DNA of 42,397 bases from Ruminococcus sp. (GCA_017519145.1 JAFWTA010000014.1:1-42397), one strand, 5' to 3'; numbered from the stretch's first letter, positions 25,603-33,677 are shown. A program made the numbers and translations. The notes: a model not told the origin generated them from the sequence alone.

Positions 25603-26223
25603 ATGCATGAAAGGCTAAATAAAGGGCTGAAAAGCTGCATGATAGGAAACCTTATGTTTCTTGCATTCAGCATTGTCTGCCTTATCTATTACAAAGTCTA
25701 CTCCCCCGGTTCGGCAGTATCCAAAATAATAGAAATAATCGCCTACACCTGTGAATTCGGCGGCTTCGCCATGCTGATATGGGGCGACTGGCTCATATCA
25801 ACATCGGTGAGGTTCAGAAACACAATGAAGATCCTGTTCACGCTGTATATCGTCCTTGAATCCGTCATGATGATACTTGAGCTGAACTCATATAAATTCG
25901 ACTTCTACAAGCCCTATTCACTGACTCTTGCAATAATACACGCGGCAGTTTCGGGATTTATCTGCCTGACATTTATCCAGCTGGACCCCGATAAGAAAAA
26001 GCTGGAATACTCAATCATAATCAGTGTCGCCATTATTTTCGCAGGTATGCTGGGAAATATCATGGGACTCCGTATCTACTTCAGTATCATGGTAAACGGT
26101 GTTGCCTATTCCCTCATGTTCTACCTGATCCTCAGACTCATCAAGCGCGAGGAGATCGAGGTGGACTGCCACGGCGACCGCGCACGAGTTGCGGAATATA
26201 AAAGCACATTCTTCGATGAATGA
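25603..26223 (+). CDS. Six-helix membrane protein, function unknown
   Basis: A 206-residue protein with about six transmembrane segments and an acidic C-terminal tail. It begins 10 bp after purD with AAGGAG, and a strong terminator follows immediately, so it is the last gene of the long plus-strand run. No family recognised. Confidence 0.65.
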   Translation: MHERLNKGLKSCMIGNLMFLAFSIVCLIYYKVYSPGSAVSKIIEIIAYTCEFGGFAMLIWGDWLISTSVRFRNTMKILFTLYIVLESVMMILELNSYKFDFYKPYSLTLAIIHAAVSGFICLTFIQLDPDKKKLEYSIIISVAIIFAGMLGNIMGLRIYFSIMVNGVAYSLMFYLILRLIKREEIEVDCHGDRARVAEYKSTFFDE

Positions 26224-26251
26224 AAAAAGCTCCCTTTAAGGGAGCTTTTTT
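26223..26251. terminator. Rho-independent terminator closing the pur-containing run
   Basis: An 8-bp GC-rich stem (26229-26236/26239-26246) is flanked by A6 upstream and T6 downstream, directly after the membrane protein stop. The symmetric flanks make it bidirectional. The following ~90 bp contain no gene. Confidence 0.9.
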
Positions 26252-26341
26252 ATGCGTAAATATTGCAGGGGGAGCGGCGGAATGCTGCCATGCTAAGCAC
26301 TAACAACTAATCACTTATCACAGTATCTTCCACAAAAATCA

Positions 26342-26370
26342 TTGACAAACCGCTCGTTTTAAGTTAAAAT
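26342..26370 (+). promoter_or_regulatory. Sigma-A promoter of the antitoxin-like gene
   Basis: -35 TTGACA (26342-26347), 17-bp spacer, -10 TAAAAT (26365-26370), about 47 bp before the ATG at 26417. Confidence 0.75.
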
Positions 26371-26416
26371 AGTAATAAGGGGATCATTTTTTGTATCGGA
26401 AGGAGAGACTTTTCAT

Positions 26417-26686
26417 ATGATTTCTATCAAGAACGATGACTTTTCCAATAACTATGAGCTCTTCGTAAAGCTCTGCTCCATGACTTCAGAGCCGCTGAAG
26501 CTGGTAAACGAAAACTGTCAGGACATGGTAGTAATGACCGCAGAAGCCTTCGACCGACGCAGAAAAATGCTCGATCTCCGCGAGAAACTCCTCGGTTCAG
26601 AGGTTGACGATATGCTCAGCGCAAAGCCTGAGGACTTTTCAAGGCTGGGCAATATCATTAACGAACTGGAAAAGAATGAGGAATAA
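26417..26686 (+). CDS. Phd/YefM-like antitoxin, apparently orphan
   Basis: An 89-residue protein. Its N-terminal half has the Phd/YefM pattern: a short strand, an N-N-x-x-L-F helix, a strand with EPLKLVNENCQDMVVM and then an EAFDRRR helix. The C-terminal half is acidic and helical, as in toxin-neutralising tails. In type II modules this protein binds the toxin and the operator. No RelE, Doc or ParE-like toxin gene is adjacent: upstream is a terminator and downstream is the pspA promoter. It may therefore be a solitary regulator. GGAAGGAGAG precedes the ATG. The family call is moderate. Confidence 0.68.
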   Translation: MISIKNDDFSNNYELFVKLCSMTSEPLKLVNENCQDMVVMTAEAFDRRRKMLDLREKLLGSEVDDMLSAKPEDFSRLGNIINELEKNEE

Positions 26687-26707
26687 TTTTGTAATAGTGC
26701 GTTCACA

Positions 26708-26748
26708 TTGCCGCTTCATAAATGAAAATCAGATGAAATCAGCGGCAA
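26708..26748 (+). terminator. Possible weak terminator after the antitoxin-like gene
   Basis: Arms 26708-26715 and 26741-26748 pair perfectly over 8 bp, with further TCAT/ATGA pairing inside the loop. There is no T-run, so termination is uncertain. Confidence 0.3.
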
Positions 26749-26753
26749 ATTCC

Positions 26754-26782
26754 TTGACATGAGCTCCGCTTTGCCATATAAT
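26754..26782 (+). promoter_or_regulatory. Perfect-consensus promoter of pspA
   Basis: -35 TTGACA (26754-26759), exactly 17 bp, -10 TATAAT (26777-26782). Full consensus in all three features implies strong constitutive transcription. Confidence 0.9.
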
Positions 26783-26845
26783 ATAGTCGTGGCACAAGGG
26801 GTGTGCCCGTGACGCATTCTTACATGAAACAGGAGGATTATAAAA

Positions 26846-27553
26846 ATGGGTGTATTTCAGAGATTAAGCGACCTTCTCAAGTCAAACGTAAACGACCTTA
26901 TCGACAGGGCTGAGGATCCCGAGAAGATGGTCAAGCAGATCATCATCGATATGCAGACCGAGCTCACAAAGGCTACTCAGAATTACGGCAAGGCTAAGGC
27001 AAGCGAGCGTCTGGCTGAGAAGAAGTACCTCGAGGCTCAGAAGATCTCCGCTGACTGGGAGGCTAAGGCTAAGATGGCTCTGGCTAAGGGCGATCAGGAT
27101 CTGGCTAAGCAGGCTCTGGCAAGAAAGGTCAAGGCTGACGAGGATCTCAATAATTATAAGGAAATGTACGAGTCTATCTCTGCCCAGACCGACGCTATCG
27201 GCGATCAGGTAGAGGTCCTCAGAGCTAAGCTGGAGGAGGCTAAGAGCCGTCAGGCTATGCTCATCGCTCGTTCTCAGATGGCTGAAACAAAGAAGAATCT
27301 TGCTAAGGCAGCAGGCGGCTTCGACGGTAATTCCTCACTGGAGAAGTTCCAGAAGATGGAGGAGAAGATCGAGCGCAAGGAAGCTGAGGCTGACGCTTTT
27401 ACCGAGATCGCAGGCAATAACCTTGCAGGCGGAAGCGGTGACGATCTGAGAGATTCATTCGAGAAGCTGGAGTCCGACGCAAAGGTTGACGCTGAGCTTC
27501 AGAGACTTATGGCTGAAATGAACGGAGGCGCTCCTGCACAGGACGCTGAGTGA
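26846..27553 (+). CDS. pspA: PspA/IM30 family membrane-stress protein
   Basis: A 235-residue, almost entirely coiled-coil protein of the PspA/IM30/Vipp1 (ESCRT-III-like) family. It starts MGVFQRLSDLLKSNVNDLID, with the amphipathic N-terminal helix and the AEDPEKMVKQIIIDM segment typical of the family. It binds the inner leaflet and supports membrane integrity. Unlike E. coli, no PspF/PspBC genes are nearby. A strong consensus promoter and CAGGAGG precede it. A 57-residue membrane protein gene follows after 31 bp. Confidence 0.93.
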   Translation: MGVFQRLSDLLKSNVNDLIDRAEDPEKMVKQIIIDMQTELTKATQNYGKAKASERLAEKKYLEAQKISADWEAKAKMALAKGDQDLAKQALARKVKADEDLNNYKEMYESISAQTDAIGDQVEVLRAKLEEAKSRQAMLIARSQMAETKKNLAKAAGGFDGNSSLEKFQKMEEKIERKEAEADAFTEIAGNNLAGGSGDDLRDSFEKLESDAKVDAELQRLMAEMNGGAPAQDAE

Positions 27554-27584
27554 TAAGCCGATTTCAAAGCAAAGGAATTTTATT

Positions 27585-27758
27585 ATGAGCCGCAAGAATA
27601 ACAATACCTATCCCGCAAAAAAAATGTTCAGAGATTCGCTGCCCGTACTGTGCGCGATTTTTCTGGCTATCGTTTCCGTAGCATATATCCTCTTCCGCAG
27701 CTGGAGCAACAAGCTCTACTACGAGAGATGGAAGGAATATGAAGATTGCGGTATCTGA
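27585..27758 (+). CDS. 57-residue single-pass membrane protein downstream of pspA
   Basis: A short protein with a basic N-terminus (MSRKNNNTYPAKK), one transmembrane helix (about 19-37) and a charged, Tyr/Glu-rich C-terminus. The inside-positive charge pattern suggests N-in topology, a septum-type (DivIC/FtsL-like) layout without the coiled coil. AAAGGAA lies 7 nt before the ATG. A terminator follows, so it is probably co-transcribed with pspA. No family recognised; a small membrane partner of PspA is possible. Confidence 0.6.
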   Translation: MSRKNNNTYPAKKMFRDSLPVLCAIFLAIVSVAYILFRSWSNKLYYERWKEYEDCGI

Positions 27759-27806
27759 ATAACATAAAGCTCCGAAGTATCGGGAAGATACCAATACAGA
27801 AGTTTA

Positions 27807-27845
27807 GCCCCTGAACGCTTCATGGCGTTCAGGGGCATTATGTTT
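27807..27845 (+). terminator. Terminator after pspA and the small membrane protein gene
   Basis: Perfect 12-bp GC-rich arms (27807-27818 and 27825-27836) with a 6-nt loop and a T-containing tail. Confidence 0.8.
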
Positions 27846-27854
27846 ATTATGATA

Positions 27855-27967
27855 AAGTTGAGAGTTTAGAGTTGAAAGTTTTGGAGTCGCCTGCGGCGAC
27901 AATATTTAAATATTGTGAGCGAAGCGAACACATTAACTCTCAACTCTCAACTTTCAACTATCAACTT
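27855..27967. repeat. MITE-like palindromic element
   Basis: A 113-bp element with terminal inverted arms built from AGTTGA(G/A)AGTT-like units (27855-27880 and 27935-27967). Two palindromes lie inside: 27886-27900 (arms GTCGCC/GGCGAC) and 27901-27914. It has no reading frame. The architecture fits a dispersed non-autonomous repeat rather than a gene or terminator. Confidence 0.7.
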
Positions 27968-28025
27968 AGCGCATACGTGCTAAATTATGATTTACCTCAT
28001 TAACTTGCGCTTCTGAGATTTTTAA

Positions 28026-28589
28026 TTATTCCGTGTATTTCTTTTTCAGCTTCCTGAAGCCTCTGATGCAGTATATGAATATGGAAACATACAATGCAAA
28101 CACTCCCAGATATAAAACCGCCAGAAAAAGAAGTGTTGAGCGGTCCCAATTCATGGAATTAACGACGATCATATACATATTGGGCAGTATCCCCATGAAG
28201 AATATGATGAGCAGGGGCGTCATTCTGGTGAGTATCACCCTTTTCATCATGTCCAGCTTTGACTGGGGATCGCTGAATATCTCCATTTCTTCTTCGGAGA
28301 GCCCGTCAGCGTTCCTGCGGAAGTAATCAAAGCCCATTACCCTGCCGCAGTGCTCCCAGCCGTAGTCCGCGAACATCTTTATGTACTCGGGATAGTTTGT
28401 GTTATTGGCGGCATAGTCCAGCTTATATACAACGTTTTCGGACTCACACTTTACAAAATGCTGAGAAAAACCCGATACTCTCTCAAGCTTCCAGCCCACA
28501 CTGTGCATTTTTGTGAGGTACTCCCCTTCCTTTTCGTAATCGGGAAGCAGAAACAACTTATGTGTAGTCATCCTTGCCTTTTCACTCAT
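28026..28589 (-). CDS. DUF2812 membrane protein
   Basis: A 187-residue protein with an N-terminal soluble DUF2812 domain (about 8-100; LPDYEKEGEYLTKMHSVGWK and YPEYIKMFADYGWEHCG are typical) and two C-terminal transmembrane helices (about 120-142 and 150-173). It is paired with a PadR gene just upstream. The Shine-Dalgarno GGAGGA lies inside the last codons of the padR gene (Gly-Gly), and the ATG starts 1 nt after the padR stop. DUF2812 proteins commonly sit next to PadR regulators, as the controlled membrane component. Molecular role unknown. Confidence 0.88.
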   Translation of the reverse strand: MSEKARMTTHKLFLLPDYEKEGEYLTKMHSVGWKLERVSGFSQHFVKCESENVVYKLDYAANNTNYPEYIKMFADYGWEHCGRVMGFDYFRRNADGLSEEEMEIFSDPQSKLDMMKRVILTRMTPLLIIFFMGILPNMYMIVVNSMNWDRSTLLFLAVLYLGVFALYVSIFIYCIRGFRKLKKKYTE

Positions 28590-28590
28590 C

Positions 28591-28902
28591 TCATTTTCCT
28601 CCTATATTTCGGTACAAACGCTTGATACGGGCTATCTCTGTATCCAGTATCTCGTTTCCAAGTTCGGTTATCTTATAGAGCTTTCGCTTATCCTCCTCGC
28701 GGATAAACCTTATGAGCCCGTCCTTTTCCATTTTTGACAGGCTTCCGTACATAGTTCCTGCGGTTATGACCACTTCCCCGTCGGTCATTTCCTTTACCCT
28801 CTGGGTTATACTGTAGCCGTGCATCTCATCACGGAGACAGAACAGTATATAAAAGGCAGTTTCCGACATGGGAATGTAGACTCGTTTCAATCTGTCTGTC
28901 AT
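28591..28902 (-). CDS. PadR-family transcriptional regulator
   Basis: A 103-residue winged-helix regulator: ETAFYILFCLRDEMHGYSI, then VVITAGTMYGSLSKMEKDGLI (recognition helix and wing), then RKLYKITELGNEIL. It has the short PadR subfamily-2 length, with one C-terminal helix for dimerisation. The start at 28902 has GGAGGTAAAT upstream; a longer frame begins upstream of the operators and is rejected. It probably represses its own operon with DUF2812 through the two palindromes at 28933-28990. Confidence 0.92.
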   Translation of the reverse strand: MTDRLKRVYIPMSETAFYILFCLRDEMHGYSITQRVKEMTDGEVVITAGTMYGSLSKMEKDGLIRFIREEDKRKLYKITELGNEILDTEIARIKRLYRNIGGK

Positions 28903-28932
28903 ATTTACCTCCCCAATATATATTCCGCCGCG

Positions 28933-28953
28933 ATGTATCGCAGTGCGATACAT
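28933..28953. promoter_or_regulatory. PadR operator 1
   Basis: A perfect 10-1-10 palindrome with outer ATGT and ACAT, the classic PadR half-site ends. It lies in the leader just downstream of the predicted transcription start and 31 bp upstream of the padR ATG. Confidence 0.85.
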
Positions 28954-28967
28954 CTGACTTCGATATA

Positions 28968-28990
28968 AGTATATCACACTGCGATATACT
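28968..28990. promoter_or_regulatory. PadR operator 2 overlapping the promoter
   Basis: Arms of 8 bp (28968-28975 and 28983-28990) around a 7-bp centre that contains the TGCGATA half-site shared with operator 1. It covers the -10 box and the whole spacer of the padR promoter, so binding would block RNA polymerase. Confidence 0.75.
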
Positions 28991-28996
28991 TGTCAA
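28968..28996 (-). promoter_or_regulatory. Sigma-A promoter of the padR-DUF2812 operon
   Basis: On the minus strand, -35 TTGACA (28991-28996), 17-bp spacer, -10 TATACT (28968-28973). It is fully overlapped by operator 2. Confidence 0.85.
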
Positions 28997-29055
28997 TACC
29001 TCCCGACGGATTTGTCACAATGCACAAAAACTTCATGCCGTTATTGTCCGGATAA

Positions 29056-29085
29056 CAAAAAAGCTCCCCTTTCGGGGAGCTTTTG
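29056..29085 (-). terminator. Terminator of the GH9 gene
   Basis: Perfect 9-bp arms (29061-29069 and 29074-29082) with a 4-nt loop, followed on the minus strand by a T-run, about 12 nt past the GH9 stop. Confidence 0.9.
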
Positions 29086-29093
29086 GTTTTCTC

Positions 29094-31499
29094 TTACTTT
29101 GCAGGATCGAGAGTTGTTATCTTGTGGAGCAGGAACTCCTGTATGCGGAGAGCATCGTTGGAAGTAAGACCTACTGTTGAGGTATCAACGTCGCCGTTTA
29201 TCTTGCCCTGCTCGGTAATGGTGTACTTGTTGGGATTTGCAAGGGTCTGCATGATAAGGATAGCGTCAGCCAGCTCAACTGTTCCGTCGCAGTTAGCATC
29301 GCCGTAAACTACGTCCTTATTAGGTGCTGTAACAGTTGTTGATGTAGTTATAGGCTCATCAACGGGAGCTGTTGAGGTCGTAGTAGTTGTTGTGGGTGCG
29401 GGAGCTGTGGTAGTAGTTGTAGTTGTTACAACAGGCTTTGTGGTAGTTGTGGTCTTGGGAGTATCGCTGCCCGAGTTGCCCATACCGTCAGCCTTTGTGC
29501 CGTCAGGCTCCTCACCGTAGTAGAGCTTGCCGTTGATGTATACGGGAACATAGGGTGACATAACGCCCTTTGAAGAGCCGTCTGCGCCTGTTGTGGTCTT
29601 GCCCAGTGCCTTTGCGGAGAAGTCGTTTGATGAATCCCAGCCGCTGCCGTAATCGGGCATTACGAATGCGATGAGCTCCTCACACTGCTGCTGTCCCTCC
29701 GAGATAGGAAGAACTACACGGCCGTCGGGGAATTTGACCTCGATGTAGTAGATATTGCCGCTGTACTGGATGGGCTTGGATATCTCAGCAGGCTTATAGC
29801 CCTTGCCTGAGTACATACCTGCCTGATCGCGGTCGCAGCGGATGACCAGATCCTCGGGCTTCTTGCCTGCTGCGATGACCTCGCTGAGGTCCATGAAGTA
29901 TCTGAATGAAAGATTGTCCTGAACTCTTGCAGGCCATGCGGAGTGGTTAGTCATCTTGAAGCTGACTGTCTGTCCGCTGGCGTCGCCGCCCTTTGAGAGC
30001 ACCTCAACGTAGAACTCGGGACCGTCGTGCTTTTCGGGCTGAGGGAATGAAGGATCCTTTGTGCCGCCGTACTTGTCGATCATCTTGCAGAGCATAGCTG
30101 TGAAGCCTGCGTTATAGTCCGTAGCGACCTCGTTGTTGATGAAGTCCTGACGGTTATCGGTATATGATCCGTCCTCATTAGGACCGCCTACGAGAGCTCC
30201 GTAGAGGATATGACGGGCATATCCGGGAACTGCAAGATCATTCTTCCATGAGCCGTGAGATGTACGGTGGTGGGGATTCTGAGGATATTTATCACCGAAG
30301 CCTATGAGATAGCTCTGCTTGTCCGGGTTGTCGCCCAGAGCATAGTTCAGCTGTGTCTCTGCAAAATCCGTGTAGGTCGAAGCCTCTGACTTGAGAACTG
30401 TATCAGCTGCAACAGTAGCGATGAAAGCTGCTGTGTTTGCATATCTGAGGCAGCCCCAGTTGCTCAGCCAGCGAAGTCCGCCGGGGATCTTCTTTGCTTC
30501 GTCACCGTTTACCCAGCGGTCACAGTGCTTCTTGACGTGCTTGATAGCGTCAGCGTCATTTGTATTTATAGCGTAGAGCAGCATAGCGCCCTGAAGGTTA
30601 TCGTCCCAGCAGTGGCTCCAGCCGTAGGCGATAACGTCGCCCTCGCCGCGCATTCTGTCCAGATTGGGGAAGAAGCTCTTTGCATCTGCAAGGTACTTAT
30701 CATCGCCTGTTGCGATATACAGCCAGTTTGCAGCGTAGAAGAGCTGATCGTAGCAGTGGCTCGATCTGTAGAAGCCCGATGCGTCGCTGTCATTGTATAC
30801 CGAATCATTGGGTGATGACTTAGCCAGCTCATACATACTGTCTGCGTGCTTGAGGTAATCAGCCTTCTTTGAAGCTGAGATAGTGCCGTCAAGTGCAGCT
30901 GCACCCGCTGCCAGAGCCGCAGCCATTTCACCGATAACTGCACAGCAGCCCTTTGAACCCTTCAGAGCCGCACGAGCCTCGGCAACTGAATGGGAATTGT
31001 CCTCCATACCGTACTCAAGCAGTTCAACGGGGCCCCACCATGTGTGGTCGTGCGTACCGATACCTACCTGATAAACTACCTCTGTGCCCTTGTCGCAGTC
31101 AACGAGATAGTCCAGAACAAATTCAAGATTGTTCTCATATGTTGTTTTCAGTCCTGCCTTCTCAACGCCATCGGGATACTGATAAAGGCCCCATGCCAGC
31201 ATAGAAGCTGAATAAGCCATAGGAAGATTGAACTTTACATGGTCACCTGCATCGTACCAGCCACCGAGAACGGGGTCCTGCATAGTAGAATCTGTTCTCC
31301 ACTCAACGCGGTTCCAGTCGGGCAGAGGTCCTGCCTGCTGCACCTCATAGAAATACAGCGACTTGTCCAGTGCGTCTGCGTAATTGAACTTGCTGTCGGC
31401 AGCAGTCGCAGTGCTCATATCTTTTGCGGGCATTGCGGGGACCGAAGCCGAAGCAAGCAGGACAGCAGCTAAAATGCCGCCTGTCAGTTTTTTCAGCAT
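29094..31499 (-). CDS. Secreted GH9 cellulase with CBM3c and C-terminal dockerin
   Basis: An 801-residue extracellular endoglucanase, probably processive (theme B: GH9-CBM3c). Parts: signal peptide (1-35); GH9 (about 38-475) with GGWYDAGDHVKFNLP (D83, D86: water-activating base), NPHHRTSHGSW and NNEVATDYNAGF (E457: proton donor); CBM3c (about 493-668); a Thr-rich linker (about 682-722); and a type I dockerin (about 731-795) with GDANCDGTVELADA and a second repeat GDVDTSTVGLTSNDA. The dockerin should attach the enzyme to a cohesin of a cellulosome scaffold. The enzyme has its own promoter and terminator. No cohesin or scaffoldin is in the window. Confidence 0.97.
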   Translation of the reverse strand: MLKKLTGGILAAVLLASASVPAMPAKDMSTATAADSKFNYADALDKSLYFYEVQQAGPLPDWNRVEWRTDSTMQDPVLGGWYDAGDHVKFNLPMAYSASMLAWGLYQYPDGVEKAGLKTTYENNLEFVLDYLVDCDKGTEVVYQVGIGTHDHTWWGPVELLEYGMEDNSHSVAEARAALKGSKGCCAVIGEMAAALAAGAAALDGTISASKKADYLKHADSMYELAKSSPNDSVYNDSDASGFYRSSHCYDQLFYAANWLYIATGDDKYLADAKSFFPNLDRMRGEGDVIAYGWSHCWDDNLQGAMLLYAINTNDADAIKHVKKHCDRWVNGDEAKKIPGGLRWLSNWGCLRYANTAAFIATVAADTVLKSEASTYTDFAETQLNYALGDNPDKQSYLIGFGDKYPQNPHHRTSHGSWKNDLAVPGYARHILYGALVGGPNEDGSYTDNRQDFINNEVATDYNAGFTAMLCKMIDKYGGTKDPSFPQPEKHDGPEFYVEVLSKGGDASGQTVSFKMTNHSAWPARVQDNLSFRYFMDLSEVIAAGKKPEDLVIRCDRDQAGMYSGKGYKPAEISKPIQYSGNIYYIEVKFPDGRVVLPISEGQQQCEELIAFVMPDYGSGWDSSNDFSAKALGKTTTGADGSSKGVMSPYVPVYINGKLYYGEEPDGTKADGMGNSGSDTPKTTTTTKPVVTTTTTTTAPAPTTTTTTSTAPVDEPITTSTTVTAPNKDVVYGDANCDGTVELADAILIMQTLANPNKYTITEQGKINGDVDTSTVGLTSNDALRIQEFLLHKITTLDPAK

Positions 31500-31581
31500 A
31501 GTAAAACTCTCCTCTCATTTTTTAAATTGCTCCGTAAAAAGCGGAGCTTCCTCACGAGTATACCATAGCTATACATAATAA

Positions 31582-31610
31582 ATTATGCCATAGAACTTGT
31601 GAATTGTCAA
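31582..31610 (-). promoter_or_regulatory. Sigma-A promoter of the GH9 gene
   Basis: On the minus strand, -35 TTGACA (31605-31610), 17-bp spacer, -10 CATAAT (31582-31587). The leader contains a short hairpin (arms 31529-31534 and 31542-31547). Confidence 0.7.
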
Positions 31611-31718
31611 GTGTAAAAGGAGCCGTAAAAGGCTGTATTCCGTAGGAAAGACGGTGATTTTATAGCAATAGCCAAAACGCCGCCGCGTTTTTTGTACAAA
31701 GTGACGGCATTATCATAA

Positions 31719-31747
31719 ATGACAAAATATGAAAATTATGCTATAAT
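31719..31747 (+). promoter_or_regulatory. Promoter of the Tim44-like gene cluster
   Basis: A consensus -10 TATAAT (31742-31747) with a weak -35 ATGACA (31719-31724) at 17-bp spacing. It decides the start of the next gene: the upstream in-frame ATG at 31755 would sit at the transcription start. Confidence 0.55.
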
Positions 31748-31781
31748 GTAATCAATGTATGATATAGGGAGTTATATCTAT

Positions 31782-32747
31782 ATGAAGAAAATACTGAAAC
31801 TTATTCCCTTGCTTGCGGTCATGTTGGTATCCCTTGCTGTTCCCATGGGCGGACACGCTCTTGATTTCGGCGACTTCGCAGGCGACTCCGACTGGGGCGA
31901 CAGCCGCGACAGCGACGATGACCGCGACTCCGACAGCCGCTCCGACCGTAACTCAAAACAGCGCTCAAAGCGTGATAAAAAAACCAGCCACAGCAGTTCC
32001 CCAAGTGCCGGCGCAGATGCCGACCCAAAAGCTTCTGCCGTTTTCCTTTTGGTAATTACAGCGCTTTCCGTTGCTTTGTACGGCGGAATGTCAAAATACA
32101 GTAAAATGAGACGCCGCAGACGTGCCCAAAACAGGGCTGTCAAGCAGAACAACGACCGTCAGCAGAAAGCAACTCTCAGGAATATAGGATCATTCACGAG
32201 AGAGGACCCGTCTTTCTCTGCCGAGGACTTCCGCAAAAAGCTGGCTTGGCTGTATGTTGAGTTCCAGAGGGCATGGCAGGCTAAGGACCTTACTCCCGTA
32301 AGGCACTATCTCACCGATGCATACTACTCTCAGATGGACGCTCAGCTGGACGTATACCGCAAAAATAACCAGACCAATCATGTCGACAATATCAAGGTCA
32401 TCAGCACCGAGATATCGGGCTGGAACAAGGAGGGCGGTCAGTACACCATCATCGCAAGGATAACGGCAAGGATAACCGACTATGTCACCGATGACACCAC
32501 GGGAAGTATCGTCCGCGGAAGCAATGCCAAGGAAAAGATACTCACCTATGAATGGACTCTCGCAAGGACATCGGACGTGACCGCTTCGCGCTCTGCCGGA
32601 ACTACCGAGCAGACCTGTCCTCACTGCGGCGCTGTACTAACTCTCAACCGGTCAGGCGTATGTGATTACTGCGGTGCGGTAGTGATCTCGGGCTCATTCG
32701 ACTGGGCTGTAAGAAATATCAAGGGAATATCACAGAAAACTCTGTAA
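31782..32747 (+). CDS. Tim44-like/zinc-ribbon protein (paralogue A)
   Basis: A 321-residue protein. Parts: signal peptide ending near GGHALDFGDF; an Asp/Ser/Arg-rich low-complexity segment; a transmembrane helix (about 85-105); a basic RRRRR patch; a Tim44-like domain (about 135-275) starting DPSFSAEDFRKKLAWLYVEFQ and containing YLTDAYYSQMDAQL; and a C-terminal zinc ribbon with CPHCG and CDYCG. The Tim44-like fold is a cone-shaped helical/beta domain seen in membrane-associated proteins. The first of three tandem paralogues. It shares the ALDFGDF-x-GDSD motif after the signal peptide with paralogue B. Function unknown. Confidence 0.85.
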   Translation: MKKILKLIPLLAVMLVSLAVPMGGHALDFGDFAGDSDWGDSRDSDDDRDSDSRSDRNSKQRSKRDKKTSHSSSPSAGADADPKASAVFLLVITALSVALYGGMSKYSKMRRRRRAQNRAVKQNNDRQQKATLRNIGSFTREDPSFSAEDFRKKLAWLYVEFQRAWQAKDLTPVRHYLTDAYYSQMDAQLDVYRKNNQTNHVDNIKVISTEISGWNKEGGQYTIIARITARITDYVTDDTTGSIVRGSNAKEKILTYEWTLARTSDVTASRSAGTTEQTCPHCGAVLTLNRSGVCDYCGAVVISGSFDWAVRNIKGISQKTL

Positions 32748-32774
32748 ATAAAGTTCAGATAGGGGGATAACACC

Positions 32775-33677
32775 ATGAAAAAAATACTGAGACTGATACC
32801 TGTCATAGCACTCATTCTGGGGCTTATGATAGTGCCAATGAAGAGCCGCGCCCTTGACTTCGGCGACTTCTCCGGCGACTCCGACTACGGCGGAGGCTGG
32901 GACAGCGGCGGTTGGGACAGCGGCGGAAGCTGGGACGATGACTATTCATACAGCGGAAGCAGCTCCTCGGGTTCGGGGGATATCGGAGATTTCGCCTTTA
33001 TAGTCGTTGTCATCATAATAATTGTTGTTATCGGCATCTCAAAGTCGTCAGGCACCTCAAACCGCAGCAGCACACAGAATTATCAGCCGCCGCAGGAGAG
33101 AAATCTGCGCCCCATAAACGAATATATGCAGTACGACCCGTCCTTCTCGCCCTCTGAATTCAAGGAGAAGCTGTCAAATCTCTACGTCCGCTTCCAGAAT
33201 CAGTGGCAGGTCAAGGACCTCTCGCCTCTCCGTCCATACCTTACCGACGCATATTTCGCACAGATGGACAGACAGCTCAACAACTACCGCATGAATCACC
33301 AGACCAACTATATCGAGCGCATCTCCGTCCTCGGAGTTGAACTCATGGGCTGGAGACATGAGGGCAATAACGACGTTATGGTCGCCCGCCTCAACACAAG
33401 GATCGTGGACTACGTCAAGGATGACCGCACAGGCACACTGCTCCGCGGAAGCAATACCAGAGAGAAGTTCATGACCTATGAGTGGTCACTGGTAAGGACC
33501 GCGGGCATACAGACCAGCCGCTCCACAGGCACTACTTCACAGACCTGCCCGTACTGCGGCGCAAATGTGGACATCAACCAGTCTGCGGTCTGCGAATACT
33601 GCGGCTCTGTTCTCCACACCGATACATTTGACTGGGCTGTAAGCAATATCAAGGGAATATCCCAGAGAACAGTCTGA
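32775..33677 (+). CDS. Tim44-like/zinc-ribbon protein (paralogue B)
   Basis: A 300-residue paralogue of A with the same order: signal peptide, ALDFGDFSGDSD motif, a Gly/Ser/Asp/Trp-rich segment with repeated GGWDSG, a transmembrane helix (about 75-92), a Tim44-like domain starting DPSFSPSEFKEKLSNLYVRFQ, and a zinc ribbon with CPYCG and CEYCG. The C-terminal SFDWAV or TFDWAVSNIKGISQ tail is shared with A. It begins 27 bp after A with AGGGGG. Function unknown. Confidence 0.85.
   Translation: MKKILRLIPVIALILGLMIVPMKSRALDFGDFSGDSDYGGGWDSGGWDSGGSWDDDYSYSGSSSSGSGDIGDFAFIVVVIIIIVVIGISKSSGTSNRSSTQNYQPPQERNLRPINEYMQYDPSFSPSEFKEKLSNLYVRFQNQWQVKDLSPLRPYLTDAYFAQMDRQLNNYRMNHQTNYIERISVLGVELMGWRHEGNNDVMVARLNTRIVDYVKDDRTGTLLRGSNTREKFMTYEWSLVRTAGIQTSRSTGTTSQTCPYCGANVDINQSAVCEYCGSVLHTDTFDWAVSNIKGISQRTV

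Noticed and set aside
26252-26845. Hidden toxin gene next to the antitoxin-like gene
   Set aside because: No frame of useful length with a ribosome site exists between the upstream terminator and pspA on either strand.
30525-30815. Long open frame antisense to the GH9 gene
   Set aside because: No ribosome site or recognisable domain; it is explained by codon bias of the GH9 coding strand.
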